64,000 nucleotides of DNA from Dichloromethanomonas sp964477085 (GTDB taxonomy: Bacteria; Bacillota; Desulfitobacteriia; Desulfitobacteriales; Syntrophobotulaceae), in the NCBI GenBank assembly GCA_964477085.1, contig CAYZDF010000008.1, forward strand, positions 5,058 to 69,057, given 5' to 3'. The notes below the pieces were generated by a model. The model saw only the letters and a list, made by a program, of their open reading frames with translations, ran no database searches and was not told the DNA's origin. Numbering within the stretch: position 1 is the stretch's first letter; every line of letters starts with the position of its first letter. This document shows, piece by piece, positions 1 to 8,605 of the stretch. A program made the translations under genes and the position numbers.

Positions 1-1
1 C

Positions 2-91
2 CGCACCATTGATTTATTGGTAGAAAATAATGACACTAAAAAGAAGGAACCTGGGGAAGAAACGGAGAATACCGATACAGGAAAAAAATAA
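2..91 (+). CDS. tig: Trigger factor, C-terminal tail (partial at left edge)
   Basis: An open frame enters from the left edge and ends at a TAA at 89-91. It encodes 29 residues: a short helix-like stretch, TIDLLVENN, followed by a Lys/Glu-rich tail. Trigger factor proteins commonly end in a helix of the type 'TvDFLvEN' with a charged tail, and tig is the usual upstream neighbour of clpX in Firmicutes. It would be the ribosome-bound peptidyl-prolyl isomerase/chaperone. A ClpP C-terminus was considered but does not resemble this tail. The call rests on a short segment plus gene context. Confidence 0.65.
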   Translation, partial: RTIDLLVENNDTKKKEPGEETENTDTGKK

Positions 92-140
92 TAATGTGCC
101 AAACATAATTTGAGAAAAGTCCATGTAAAGGGGTGAGCAT

Positions 141-1400
141 ATGGCAAAATTCAATGACGACAAGAACCAGCTTAAGTGTTCTTTTTGCGGCAAGACACAG
201 GAACAAGTCAAGAAACTCGTGGCAGGTCCTGGTGTTTACATCTGTGATGAGTGCATTGAGCTGTGCAATGAGATAATTGAAGAAGAGCTTCAAGATGATG
301 TCGGGTCAGAGATCGGCGAAATCCCTAAGCCCAAAGAGATACGAAGTATCTTAGATCAATATGTCGTTGGCCAGGATGAAGCCAAGAAAGCCCTGTCAGT
401 TGCCGTCTACAATCACTATAAGCGTATAAGCCTCGGCATGAAGATCGATGATGTAGAGCTTCAGAAATCCAATATCGTCATGCTCGGACCAACTGGATCA
501 GGAAAAACGCTTCTAGCTTCCACCCTTGCTAAAGTTCTAAATGTACCTTTTGCAATTGCTGATGCGACATCGTTAACTGAAGCTGGTTATGTTGGAGAAG
601 ATGTGGAGAACATTCTCCTTAAACTAATACAGGCTGCGGATTACGATATCGAGAAAGCCGAAAGAGGTATTATCTATATTGATGAGATCGATAAGATCGC
701 ACGCAAATCAGAAAATCCATCCATTACCAGGGATGTATCAGGTGAAGGTGTTCAACAGGCTCTTTTGAAAATCTTAGAAGGAACAGTGGCGAGTGTACCT
801 CCTCAAGGCGGAAGAAAGCATCCGCACCAGGAGTTTATCCAGTTGGACACGACCAATATTCTGTTCATTGTCGGCGGAGCTTTCGATGGTATCGATAAAA
901 TCATCCAAAACCGTGTAGGCAAAAAGGTGATGGGTTTTGGAGCGGAAATCCAGAAAAAGAGCGAAAAGAATGTGGGTGAGATCTTAAGACAGATCCTTCC
1001 TACTGACTTGCTGAAATTTGGTCTGATTCCAGAGTTCGTTGGAAGACTACCAGTGATCGTGACCTTAGACGCTCTTGATCATGAGGCATTGGTTAATATT
1101 CTGACCCAGCCCAAGAATGCCCTTGTTAAACAGTATGAGAAATTACTGGAGATGGATGGCGTAGCTCTCGAGTTCAAAGAAGATGCCCTAAAAGCTATCG
1201 CTGAAGAGGCTATTCGTCGGAATACCGGTGCAAGGGGACTGAGGGCGATTATGGAAGATACGATGATGAATGTCATGTATGATCTTCCGACCCGAACCGA
1301 TGTCACCAAGTGCATCGTGACTAAAGATACCATTCTTAAGCGTATCGAGCCTGAGCTGGTTACGAATGAGGAGAAGGTTAAGAAGGAAGAGTCGGCGTAA
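141..1400 (+). CDS. clpX: ATP-dependent Clp protease ATP-binding subunit ClpX
   Basis: This is the AAA+ unfoldase that feeds substrates to ClpP in the cytoplasm. The 419-residue length is normal for ClpX. The N-terminal zinc-binding domain has Cys13, Cys16, Cys35 and Cys38. Walker A is GPTGSGKT at 116-123, the GYVG pore loop is at 149-152, and Walker B IIYIDEID is at 177-184. An AAAGGGG ribosome binding site lies just upstream of the ATG. No clpP lies between the tig tail and clpX, so ClpP must be encoded elsewhere. A good terminator follows, so this gene is not cotranscribed with lonB. Confidence 0.98.
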   Translation: MAKFNDDKNQLKCSFCGKTQEQVKKLVAGPGVYICDECIELCNEIIEEELQDDVGSEIGEIPKPKEIRSILDQYVVGQDEAKKALSVAVYNHYKRISLGMKIDDVELQKSNIVMLGPTGSGKTLLASTLAKVLNVPFAIADATSLTEAGYVGEDVENILLKLIQAADYDIEKAERGIIYIDEIDKIARKSENPSITRDVSGEGVQQALLKILEGTVASVPPQGGRKHPHQEFIQLDTTNILFIVGGAFDGIDKIIQNRVGKKVMGFGAEIQKKSEKNVGEILRQILPTDLLKFGLIPEFVGRLPVIVTLDALDHEALVNILTQPKNALVKQYEKLLEMDGVALEFKEDALKAIAEEAIRRNTGARGLRAIMEDTMMNVMYDLPTRTDVTKCIVTKDTILKRIEPELVTNEEKVKKEESA

Positions 1401-1437
1401 GGTTGATTTATGTCACTTGAATGTTAATTAGGATTCA

Positions 1438-1470
1438 GGGAGTCTGCTCGAAAGAGTGGGCTCCTTTTTC
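1438..1470 (+). terminator. Intrinsic terminator after clpX
   Basis: GGAGTCTGCTC (from 1439) pairs with GAGTGGGCTCC over 11 bp, counting G-U pairs. It closes a GAAA tetraloop and is followed by a T-run at 1465-1469. Confidence 0.85.
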
Positions 1471-1543
1471 ATTTTAGGTTGTAAGGAAACGAGAAACAGC
1501 TTCATCAAATAGAGAAGCTGTTTAGCTATATATTGATATATAT

Positions 1544-1774
1544 TCATATAATCATATATATGTATATTGCAGGTAGTGATTGTAATATCAGAAAACTAGT
1601 CTTCCGATTCTGCTTCGTTTTCTTGCAATGCTGCTTTCTTGGGTTACGAACGCTTTCGCGTAAGAGGTACTCGATATGAGCGTTAACGCTGCGGAACTCG
1701 TCTGCTGCCCAGCCTTCAATAATTTCAAATAGTCTCGGATCAATACGTAAAGGGAAGTTCTTTTTTGCTGTCAT
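1544..1774 (-). CDS. Arc-like ribbon-helix-helix DNA-binding protein
   Basis: This 76-residue protein has the pattern of a small ribbon-helix-helix repressor: a short basic N-terminal beta strand (KKNFPLRIDP, residues 4-13), then helix A (RLFEIIEGWAADEF) and helix B (SVNAHIEYLLRESVRN). That is the layout of Arc/MetJ-type proteins, which dimerise to bind operators. The tail after residue 45 is basic and then hydrophobic and looks non-conserved. AAGGA at 1786-1790 is the likely ribosome binding site. The next minus-strand gene upstream is a small conserved protein, and the two may be linked. The DNA target is not visible from the sequence. Confidence 0.75.
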   Translation of the reverse strand: MTAKKNFPLRIDPRLFEIIEGWAADEFRSVNAHIEYLLRESVRNPRKQHCKKTKQNRKTSFLILQSLPAIYIYMII

Positions 1775-1804
1775 TCCTGTTTCTGTCCTTGAAACTAGTC
1801 CTGA

Positions 1805-1827
1805 TTAATACAGGGTGCCTGTATTAA
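1805..1827. repeat. Perfect inverted repeat, 10-bp arms, over a stop codon
   Basis: TTAATACAGG and CCTGTATTAA are separated by 3 nt. It covers the last codons of the 62-residue gene and lies about 30 bp upstream of the start of the Arc-like gene. There is no T-run on either side, so it is either an operator (possibly for the Arc-like protein) or a processing hairpin. Confidence 0.55.
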
Positions 1828-1993
1828 GAACCGGTTGAGCTGAGCGATCCGAGACAATGGCGACGAGAAGGTTATTGATCATAGCGACTTTTCGTTCATC
1901 ATCGAGTTCTACAGTTTGGCTGTTTTCTAATTGTTCGATGGCCATTTGTGCCATACCGACAGCACCTTCCACGATTTTCTGCCTGGCAGCCAT
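1805..1993 (-). CDS. Small conserved hypothetical protein (62 aa) ending NTGTLY
   Basis: This is a compact, mostly helical 62-residue protein with no membrane segment or signal peptide. The segment around residues 30-50 (DDERKVAMINNLLVAIVSDR) and the C-terminal NTGTLY resemble a small conserved protein often annotated as hypothetical in Firmicutes beside Arc-like genes; this is recollection, not a search. No function can be assigned. No strong Shine-Dalgarno sequence is visible before the ATG at 1993. The stop codon sits inside a perfect inverted repeat (1805-1827). Confidence 0.6.
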   Translation of the reverse strand: MAARQKIVEGAVGMAQMAIEQLENSQTVELDDERKVAMINNLLVAIVSDRSAQPVLNTGTLY

Positions 1994-2023
1994 TATTCTA
2001 TTCGCTGTGGTTATCTTCTTATC

Positions 2024-3193
2024 TTAGATAAAGGTGTTGAAAAAATGACGTATAACCTCAGCTCCTCCGATCAAAGCACCCAAGCCGCTTCCAAGGTTAG
2101 CCAGTACGACGACGAGCAGGGTATGTGTCACCTTGTTACGCCAGAAACCTTTGATGGAGTAGATATCTTCCGCGATGTTTTCGAAATCCTGGACATTGGG
2201 TTTTCTTATATAAGCTTCCGTGAGCCCGGCAAACCAACCGGCAGCAAGAAGCGGACTTAAAGAACTGATCGGCGAAACAATGAAAGCAACGAGCACAGAT
2301 AGTGGGTGCCCGAACGCAATCATCGTGCCAAGTGCAGAAAGTGTGCCATTCCAAATAATCCAGCTGACAATCTGATCGATGCCAGCTGCTTTATCTGCGG
2401 AGAAAGTAGAAGCGATGATAACCAGGATGATGACAGGGATCGACCAGGCAATAATTTTAGTGTGCTGGGATTTGGGCTTAAGCTTTTTAAGCTCATCTAA
2501 GTCATGCTCTTTAAACACTTCTTCTTTGATACCCGGAACGTGACCGGCTCCAAGCACGGCTACGATTTTTTGCCCCGGAGCTTCTTTTATTTTTTGGGCC
2601 AGATATTGATCCCGTTCGTCAATCAGGATGGATTTAAATTGGGGGAAGGAATTGGACAGTTCGTTTAACGTGGATGTCAGCATGTCCTGTGATTTCATCT
2701 GTTCCATCTCTTCTTCACTGATATCCTCATCCAGTAAGAGGCTAAAAATCAGCTGAAAGAATAACTTGAATTTGCCGAAAAATCCCACACCTCGCCAAAG
2801 TCGCATCATGGTGGTCTGAATATCCCTGTCAGCCAGACAGAGCGTGGCACCCAACTCCTTAGCGGAATTAATCCCTTGGATCATCTCCTGCCCGGGTTGA
2901 AGGCCGTATTGACGAGCTAACCTCTTCTGGTAAGATGACAAGACCAGGTTGATAAGGAGCATCACAGCTTTACCTTGCTTGATGATACTAAATATATCCG
3001 TATTCTTCCATTTGTCGGATTCCATGATGGTCTTGTAACGGGATTCGCATAGCTCAACACAGACGGCATCCGGTTTCTCATCCTCAATTACTGCCTTAAC
3101 TTCATCCACGCTCTGTTTGGAGACATGAGCGGTTCCGATAAGGATAATCTCTTTATCATCGAGAGATATTCGATGGACATTATTCTGAGTCAT
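2024..3193 (-). CDS. TraB/PrgY-family membrane protein
   Basis: This 389-residue protein belongs to the TraB/PrgY (pheromone shutdown) family, whose N-terminal half resembles a metal-dependent peptidase-like fold. GTAHVS lies at 20-25, the acidic VELCESR at 46-52, DRD at 122-124 and GAGH at 215-218. These two GxxH motifs and the conserved Glu are the family signature. The C-terminal third contains about four membrane spans (246-264, 272-292, 296-322, 355-378). The start was placed at the ATG at 3193 because AGGAAGTG precedes it. The longer frame to 3268 would translate a tandem DNA repeat. The substrate is unknown. Confidence 0.85.
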   Translation of the reverse strand: MTQNNVHRISLDDKEIILIGTAHVSKQSVDEVKAVIEDEKPDAVCVELCESRYKTIMESDKWKNTDIFSIIKQGKAVMLLINLVLSSYQKRLARQYGLQPGQEMIQGINSAKELGATLCLADRDIQTTMMRLWRGVGFFGKFKLFFQLIFSLLLDEDISEEEMEQMKSQDMLTSTLNELSNSFPQFKSILIDERDQYLAQKIKEAPGQKIVAVLGAGHVPGIKEEVFKEHDLDELKKLKPKSQHTKIIAWSIPVIILVIIASTFSADKAAGIDQIVSWIIWNGTLSALGTMIAFGHPLSVLVAFIVSPISSLSPLLAAGWFAGLTEAYIRKPNVQDFENIAEDIYSIKGFWRNKVTHTLLVVVLANLGSGLGALIGGAEVIRHFFNTFI

Positions 3194-3235
3194 CAAATCA
3201 CTTCCTAGTAAAACTTTTTGTAAAAGATTTATTGA

Positions 3236-3274
3236 AAAACATTCAAAGAAAACATTCAAAGAAAACATTCAAAA
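3236..3274. repeat. Three tandem 13-bp repeats upstream of the TraB-family gene
   Basis: Three abutting copies of AAAACATTCAAAG occur at 3236-3248, 3249-3261 and 3262-3274; the last copy ends in A rather than G. They lie about 43-81 bp upstream of the TraB-family start codon, in its promoter or leader region. Confidence 0.85.
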
Positions 3275-3549
3275 CTAAATATGACACATAACAATAATAA
3301 TATCATATTTATTAATTTTTGTATTCTTTTTACAGCGTGAATAGGAATACTAACGCAGATGCATACTCAGTTAGGTAAAGATTTTTTTATCATGTTCCCC
3401 TCTCTTATTTTTAGTAAACTGGCTTAATTTTGGTGCTACATACGTTGACCTCAAACTTTATTTGAGGCAGTTCTAATAAACAAAATAATGTTTTGAATTT
3501 CCTATTACGGTAAATACTAGATAGTGAAATCTTTGCAGGAGGTACCCGA
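3275..3549. other. Intergenic region between divergent traB-like gene and lonB
   Basis: This AT-rich spacer must hold the divergent promoters. The only clear structure is a 7-bp hairpin, CCTCAAA/TTTGAGG at 3449-3467, overlapping a TTGACC at 3445. No T-run follows it. I could not place a convincing sigma-A or sporulation-sigma promoter for lonB. Confidence 0.4.
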
Positions 3550-5289
3550 ATGGAAAATCTGAGTGGGCTGTTGGTAGTCGTTCAGCTCGTTTTTGTATTT
3601 GTGATCGGCATGTATTTTTGGACCATGCTTCGTCAGCAGTATACCAGCAAGAATGCGGTACAGAAGGAGTCTCAGAAACAAAAAGAGAAGCTGGATAGGA
3701 TGCGGAAGATTTCACTGACCATTCCGCTTTCGGAGAAGACCAGACCGACTAATCTCTCTGAAATTATCGGGCAGAAAGAAGGTATCAAAGCTCTGCGCGC
3801 AGCTTTATGCGGACCCAACCCCCAGCATGTCCTTCTCTATGGACCACCGGGGGTGGGAAAGACTGCTGCCGCCAGACTTGTCCTCAATGATGCTCAGAAA
3901 AACACAGCCTCGCCATTTAAGTCTGATTCCCAATTTATCGAAATTGATGGTGCGACAGCCAGGTTTGATGAAAGAGGGATAGCTGATCCCTTGATCGGTT
4001 CAGTCCATGACCCCATTTATCAGGGGGCAGGGGCGATGGGTATGGCTGGTATTCCACAGCCTAAGATGGGGGCGGTGACCAAAGCTCATGGGGGAGTATT
4101 GTTCATCGATGAAGTGGGTGAACTTCATCCCATCCAGATCAATAAACTCTTGAAAGTATTGGAAGACCGAAAAGTCATTTTGGAAAGTGCCTATTATAGT
4201 TCAGAAGATAGTAATATCCCTGAACACATTCATGATATCTTCCAAAATGGCCTGCCCGCTGACTTCAGGATGATTGGGGCGACGACCCGAAGTCCGGAAG
4301 AGATTCCGCCTGCTGTGCGTTCCCGCTGTATGGAGATTTTTTTCCGATCGTTACAGCCTGAGGAGATCGCTAAGATCGCATTAAATGCAGCGGAAAAAGT
4401 TAATATGGGTATTACTGAAAGCGCCCTGGAAGTCATCAAGAAATATGCAACCAATGGCCGTGAAGCTGTCAATATTATACAGCTGGCAGCTGGCGTAGCT
4501 CAAAATGAAGGACATACAGCTATCGACGAAGAGATTATCGAGTGGGTTGTCACAACCGGGCAATATGCACCGAGACCGGAGAAGAAAATTCCGCCCATTC
4601 CTCAAGTCGGTGTCGTTAATGGCCTTGCCGTATACGGAGCGAACCTGGGAATGCTCCTGGAAATGGAAGTAACGGCATACCTGGCGCATCATCGCAAGGG
4701 TGAATTGTATGTTACAGGGATTGTTGAAGAAGAAGAGACCGGACATGGGGGCAAAAAAATCAGACGTAAAAGCATGGCCCGTTCTTCTCTGGAGAATGTC
4801 TTAACCGTCCTACGCAGGGAACTCAAAATAGAACATCGGCATTATGATATTCATGTCAATTTCCCGGGGGGTATCCCTCTGGATGGACCGTCAGCCGGTA
4901 TCGCCATGGCAACTGCCGTATATTCAGCGATCAAAAGGTGCAAAGTGGATAACACCGTAGCCATGACTGGAGAATTATCCATTCGCGGGAAGGTCAAACC
5001 AGTTGGCGGGGTTTCAGCAAAGGTTGAAGCAGCTATCCAGGCTGGATGTAAGAAAGTATTTATTCCAAAGGAAAATTGGCAGGCACGTTTTGCTCATATG
5101 GATGAAGAGGTTGAGATTATCCCAGTCGATACGCTTGAAGAGGTGCTTAATGCCGTTTTGTTAGAACCAGACGTAAAAGTAGAAACTGTCGAAGTTAACC
5201 TGACAGAAAAAGGCCCATCCCTGCATAAAGTGTTAAATAGAATCAAACTTCCTGTTTCAAATTTGCCTGAACAAGGTAAAACGTGTTAA
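3550..5289 (+). CDS. lonB: Membrane-anchored ATP-dependent protease LonB
   Basis: LonB is a Lon-family protease with one N-terminal membrane anchor (residues 7-27). In Bacillus its gene is expressed in the forespore; whether that holds here is unknown. The AAA+ module carries Walker A GPPGVGKT at 98-105. The C-terminal Lon protease domain carries the Ser/Lys dyad, Ser448 in DGPSAG and Lys491 in VSAKVEA; the 43-residue spacing matches canonical Lon. At 579 residues it is close to the usual LonB size. GGAGGT lies just before the ATG. It is followed directly by lon with a 42-nt spacer between the lonB stop and the lon start. Confidence 0.95.
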   Translation: MENLSGLLVVVQLVFVFVIGMYFWTMLRQQYTSKNAVQKESQKQKEKLDRMRKISLTIPLSEKTRPTNLSEIIGQKEGIKALRAALCGPNPQHVLLYGPPGVGKTAAARLVLNDAQKNTASPFKSDSQFIEIDGATARFDERGIADPLIGSVHDPIYQGAGAMGMAGIPQPKMGAVTKAHGGVLFIDEVGELHPIQINKLLKVLEDRKVILESAYYSSEDSNIPEHIHDIFQNGLPADFRMIGATTRSPEEIPPAVRSRCMEIFFRSLQPEEIAKIALNAAEKVNMGITESALEVIKKYATNGREAVNIIQLAAGVAQNEGHTAIDEEIIEWVVTTGQYAPRPEKKIPPIPQVGVVNGLAVYGANLGMLLEMEVTAYLAHHRKGELYVTGIVEEEETGHGGKKIRRKSMARSSLENVLTVLRRELKIEHRHYDIHVNFPGGIPLDGPSAGIAMATAVYSAIKRCKVDNTVAMTGELSIRGKVKPVGGVSAKVEAAIQAGCKKVFIPKENWQARFAHMDEEVEIIPVDTLEEVLNAVLLEPDVKVETVEVNLTEKGPSLHKVLNRIKLPVSNLPEQGKTC

Positions 5290-5330
5290 AATATACCACT
5301 GACAAGTCTTTTGAGGGGAGATATACAATA

Positions 5331-7715
5331 ATGAATCAACGAGAAATACCGATCCTTCCACTTAGAGGAATCCTTGTCTTTCCATACATGGTCATACACT
5401 TGGATGTTGGCAGGGAACGATCTATGGCCGCTATTGAGGAAGCGATGCTTAAGGATCGCCAAATCCTCCTTTTATCTCAAAAAGAGATGGAAATCGATAG
5501 TCCGTCGACAGATGATCTTTATACCGTTGGTACCATCGCGGATATTAAACAGCTTCTGCGTCTTCCTGGAGGAACTCTGAGAGTTCTAGTGGAAGGGATT
5601 TGCAGGGGTAAAGTAGAAGAATTTTTGGCTGAAGAGCCCTATTTTAAGGCTAGAGTATTAAGAATAATCGGCAATGACCGCGTGACACCGGATATCGAAA
5701 ATATGATTCGGAGTCTCTCCCATCAGTTTGAAGAATATGCTCGTCTGGGTAAGAAAGTCTCCCCTGAAACCATTGGCACCGTCTTATCTGTGAAGGAACC
5801 AGGTAGAATGGCTGATTTAATCGCTTCTCACCTAAACCTTAAGATTGAAGACAAACAAGCTGTCCTTGATGCCATAGATCTCAGTGAGAGACTGGAGAAA
5901 CTGACTGAACTCATCATGCGTGAGATCGAGATTCTGGAGTTAGAAAGACGCATTGGCCTGAGAGTACGGAAGCAGATGGAAAAAGCTCAGAAAGAGTACT
6001 ATCTGCGCGAACAGATGAAGGCCATTCAAAAAGAATTAGGCGATAGAGATGAGAAACAAGCTGAAATACAAGAATATAAAGAAAAAATAGAAAAAGCCAA
6101 ACTCACTAAGGAAGCCGAAGAAAGAGCCTTAAAAGAGCTTGACCGTCTGGATAAGATGCCACCGGCATCGGCTGAAGGAACGGTCGTGAGGACTTACATC
6201 GACTGGATTCTTGCCCTTCCATGGGCGAAGACCAGTAAAGATAAAATTGATCTGCACAAAGCAGAGCGGATCCTGGAAGAAGATCATTATGGTTTAGAGA
6301 AGATAAAAGAGAGAATCATCGAATTTCTTTCCATTCGAAAACTAGCCTCTAGTATGCGCAGTCCTATCCTATGTTTCATCGGTCCTCCCGGAGTTGGTAA
6401 AACATCACTGGCTAAATCTATCGCTCGCTCTGTGGATCGCCAATTCGTAAGAATGTCACTTGGTGGTGTTAGGGATGAAGCTGAGATCAGAGGACATCGC
6501 AGGACTTACATAGGAGCACTCCCAGGCAGAGTCATCCAAGGCATTCGTAAGGCGGGGACGAGGAATCCTGTCTTCCTCTTTGATGAGATCGATAAAATGT
6601 CTTCCGACTTTAGGGGAGACCCGGCATCAGCTTTGTTAGAAGTCCTTGATCCCGAACAAAACCATTACTTCTCGGATCATTATTTGGAGATACCTTTTGA
6701 TTTGTCCAAGGTCATGTTTATCATGACAGCCAATTATTATGAGAATATTCCACGTCCTTTACTCGACCGCATGGAAGTCATTCACCTGAGCGGTTATACG
6801 GAGGATGAAAAGGTCAATATTGCTATAAGGCATCTTGTTCCTAAACAGATGAAGGCGCACGGACTTACCGAAGAACAGGTTAAATTCGATAAAGAGGGTG
6901 TCCTTAAAGTGGTAAGGGGCTATACCCGAGAGTCTGGAGTCCGGAATTTGGAACGAGAAATAGCCAACGTTCTTCGTAAAGTGGCGGTTAAGATTGTTAA
7001 AGGTGAGTGGGAGCCTAAAACTTTGATGGGTGAAGATGTCGAGAATCTCCTCGGTGCTCCGCGCTTTTATTACGAGACGGTTAGTATTGACCCGGAGATA
7101 GGAGCCGCTGTGGGCTTAGCATATACGGAGGTTGGCGGAGATGTCCTGACTATTGAGGTAACCCCTCTGACAGGAAAAGGCCGACTCACCCTAACCGGTA
7201 AATTGGGCGATGTGATGAAAGAATCTGCCCAGGCCGGACTGACTTTTGTTCGTTCCCATGCCGAAGATCTGGGGATTCCACGAGATTTTTATGATCAAGT
7301 TGACCTTCATATCCACGTGCCCGAGGGAGCAGTTCCTAAAGATGGACCGTCAGCGGGAATAACCATGGCCACAGCAATGGCTTCGGCCCTATCAGCAAGA
7401 GGTGTCCGACAAGATGTTGCCATGACAGGTGAGATTACCTTAAGGGGTAATGTACTCCCGATCGGTGGCGTCAAAGAAAAAGTATTAGCCGCACATCGGG
7501 CTGGTATCAAAACCGTGATATTGCCAGATAAGAATCGCAAAGACCTGGAAGAGATACCTGAAGATATCAGAAAAGAACTGGATTTCCGATTCGTCAAAAG
7601 GATGGAGGAAGTCATCGATATCGCTCTTCTTCCAGTCTCAGAATCGGATAAGTTTTTACCAAGAGTCCCCCTATATACTGAATTTCAGCCAACACCAGAG
7701 AGTAGGCCCCTTTAA
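5331..7715 (+). CDS. lon: ATP-dependent protease La (Lon)
   Basis: This is the soluble cytoplasmic Lon protease that degrades misfolded and regulatory proteins. It has an N-terminal LON substrate domain beginning IPILPLRGILVFP, a central coiled-coil region, AAA+ Walker A GPPGVGKT at 351-358, and the Ser674/Lys717 catalytic dyad (DGPSAG and GGVKEK). The 794-residue length is typical. The ATG at 5331 was chosen because GAGGGGAG precedes it by about 10 nt and the protein then begins MNQREIPILPL. The frame to 5283 would overlap lonB without a ribosome binding site. A strong terminator ends the lonB-lon unit. Confidence 0.97.
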   Translation: MNQREIPILPLRGILVFPYMVIHLDVGRERSMAAIEEAMLKDRQILLLSQKEMEIDSPSTDDLYTVGTIADIKQLLRLPGGTLRVLVEGICRGKVEEFLAEEPYFKARVLRIIGNDRVTPDIENMIRSLSHQFEEYARLGKKVSPETIGTVLSVKEPGRMADLIASHLNLKIEDKQAVLDAIDLSERLEKLTELIMREIEILELERRIGLRVRKQMEKAQKEYYLREQMKAIQKELGDRDEKQAEIQEYKEKIEKAKLTKEAEERALKELDRLDKMPPASAEGTVVRTYIDWILALPWAKTSKDKIDLHKAERILEEDHYGLEKIKERIIEFLSIRKLASSMRSPILCFIGPPGVGKTSLAKSIARSVDRQFVRMSLGGVRDEAEIRGHRRTYIGALPGRVIQGIRKAGTRNPVFLFDEIDKMSSDFRGDPASALLEVLDPEQNHYFSDHYLEIPFDLSKVMFIMTANYYENIPRPLLDRMEVIHLSGYTEDEKVNIAIRHLVPKQMKAHGLTEEQVKFDKEGVLKVVRGYTRESGVRNLEREIANVLRKVAVKIVKGEWEPKTLMGEDVENLLGAPRFYYETVSIDPEIGAAVGLAYTEVGGDVLTIEVTPLTGKGRLTLTGKLGDVMKESAQAGLTFVRSHAEDLGIPRDFYDQVDLHIHVPEGAVPKDGPSAGITMATAMASALSARGVRQDVAMTGEITLRGNVLPIGGVKEKVLAAHRAGIKTVILPDKNRKDLEEIPEDIRKELDFRFVKRMEEVIDIALLPVSESDKFLPRVPLYTEFQPTPESRPL

Positions 7716-7747
7716 CGGGTGAAGCCAGTATAGCCTTAAGAAGGAAT

Positions 7748-7790
7748 AAGGCTGTTCAATAGCACTAGCGCATTGAACAGCCTTCATTTA
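7748..7790 (+). terminator. Strong hairpin terminator after lon
   Basis: A perfect 13-bp stem (AAGGCTGTTCAAT at 7748-7760 with ATTGAACAGCCTT at 7772-7784) is followed by CATTTATTAT. The T-tract is modest but the stem is long. Confidence 0.75.
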
Positions 7791-7915
7791 TTATAGGTGC
7801 AATTAGTTGGCAAAAGAGATTAAGTTTTAGTACAATAATAGCTGATGTTTAAATCTATATTTTTAGAATATCCCAAAATATATCATATGCAATCAAAATG
7901 AATGAGGTGACAAAA

Positions 7916-8605
7916 TTGATCTTCCGCAAGGCAGAGTATTTGATCTCTGCGGTAAAACCCGAACAGTACCCCGAAGCGAATCGCCCTGAACTGGCTGTTT
8001 CCGGTCGATCGAATGTTGGGAAGTCTTCATTGATCAATAAATTTGTCAATCGCAAAGGCTTGGCCAAAGTAGGCAGGACACCAGGCAAAACCCAAACCAT
8101 CAACTTTTTTAATATGAATGATGAATGGTATCTGGTAGACCTTCCGGGATATGGCTACGCCAAAGTCTCCCAGCAGATGAGAGCTCAGTGGGGAAAGATG
8201 ATGCAAACTTATTTTAAGAAAAGAGAGAACCTGAGAGGCGTCATCCAACTCGTTGATATCCGGCATAAGCCCACGGAAGATGATCAGATGATGGTCAATA
8301 TGCTCTGGGAAAACGAGATACCCGCCCTGGTGGTAGCCACAAAGGCTGATAAGATCTCCAGAGGACAACGTCCCAAGTATCTCAAGATCATCGCTGACAC
8401 ACTGGAGATTCAGGATTGGAAATCCATCATCCCTTTCTCATCTGAGGATGGGACAGGTCTTGAGGAGTTGCACGAGGCAGTTGGGCATATCATATACGGT
8501 GATCTCCAGGTAGAAGTCGACGAAGTCGTGGAAAACAATCTGAAAGATGATAGGACTCACAAGGAGAGAGAAAACATTACTAGGAATCGGAGTGACAAGG
8601 TATGA
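7916..8605 (+). CDS. ysxC: Ribosome biogenesis GTP-binding protein YsxC/EngB
   Basis: YsxC is an essential small GTPase needed for late 50S subunit assembly. The G1 P-loop GRSNVGKS is at 30-37. The G3 region reads DLPGYGYAKV and G4 reads ATKADK. I chose a TTG start at 7916: GAGGTG lies 6 nt upstream, and the resulting N-terminus MIFRKAEYLISAVKPEQYP lines up with the Bacillus protein. The ATG at 7898 has no ribosome binding site. The C-terminal tail of about 35 charged residues is longer than usual. The stop overlaps the start of the next gene by 4 bp, so the two are translationally coupled. Confidence 0.95.
   Translation: MIFRKAEYLISAVKPEQYPEANRPELAVSGRSNVGKSSLINKFVNRKGLAKVGRTPGKTQTINFFNMNDEWYLVDLPGYGYAKVSQQMRAQWGKMMQTYFKKRENLRGVIQLVDIRHKPTEDDQMMVNMLWENEIPALVVATKADKISRGQRPKYLKIIADTLEIQDWKSIIPFSSEDGTGLEELHEAVGHIIYGDLQVEVDEVVENNLKDDRTHKERENITRNRSDKV

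Noticed and set aside
3194..3268. 25-residue N-terminal extension of the TraB-family protein
   Set aside because: It would be a translation of the tandem 13-bp repeat, and the good ribosome binding site belongs to the ATG at 3193.
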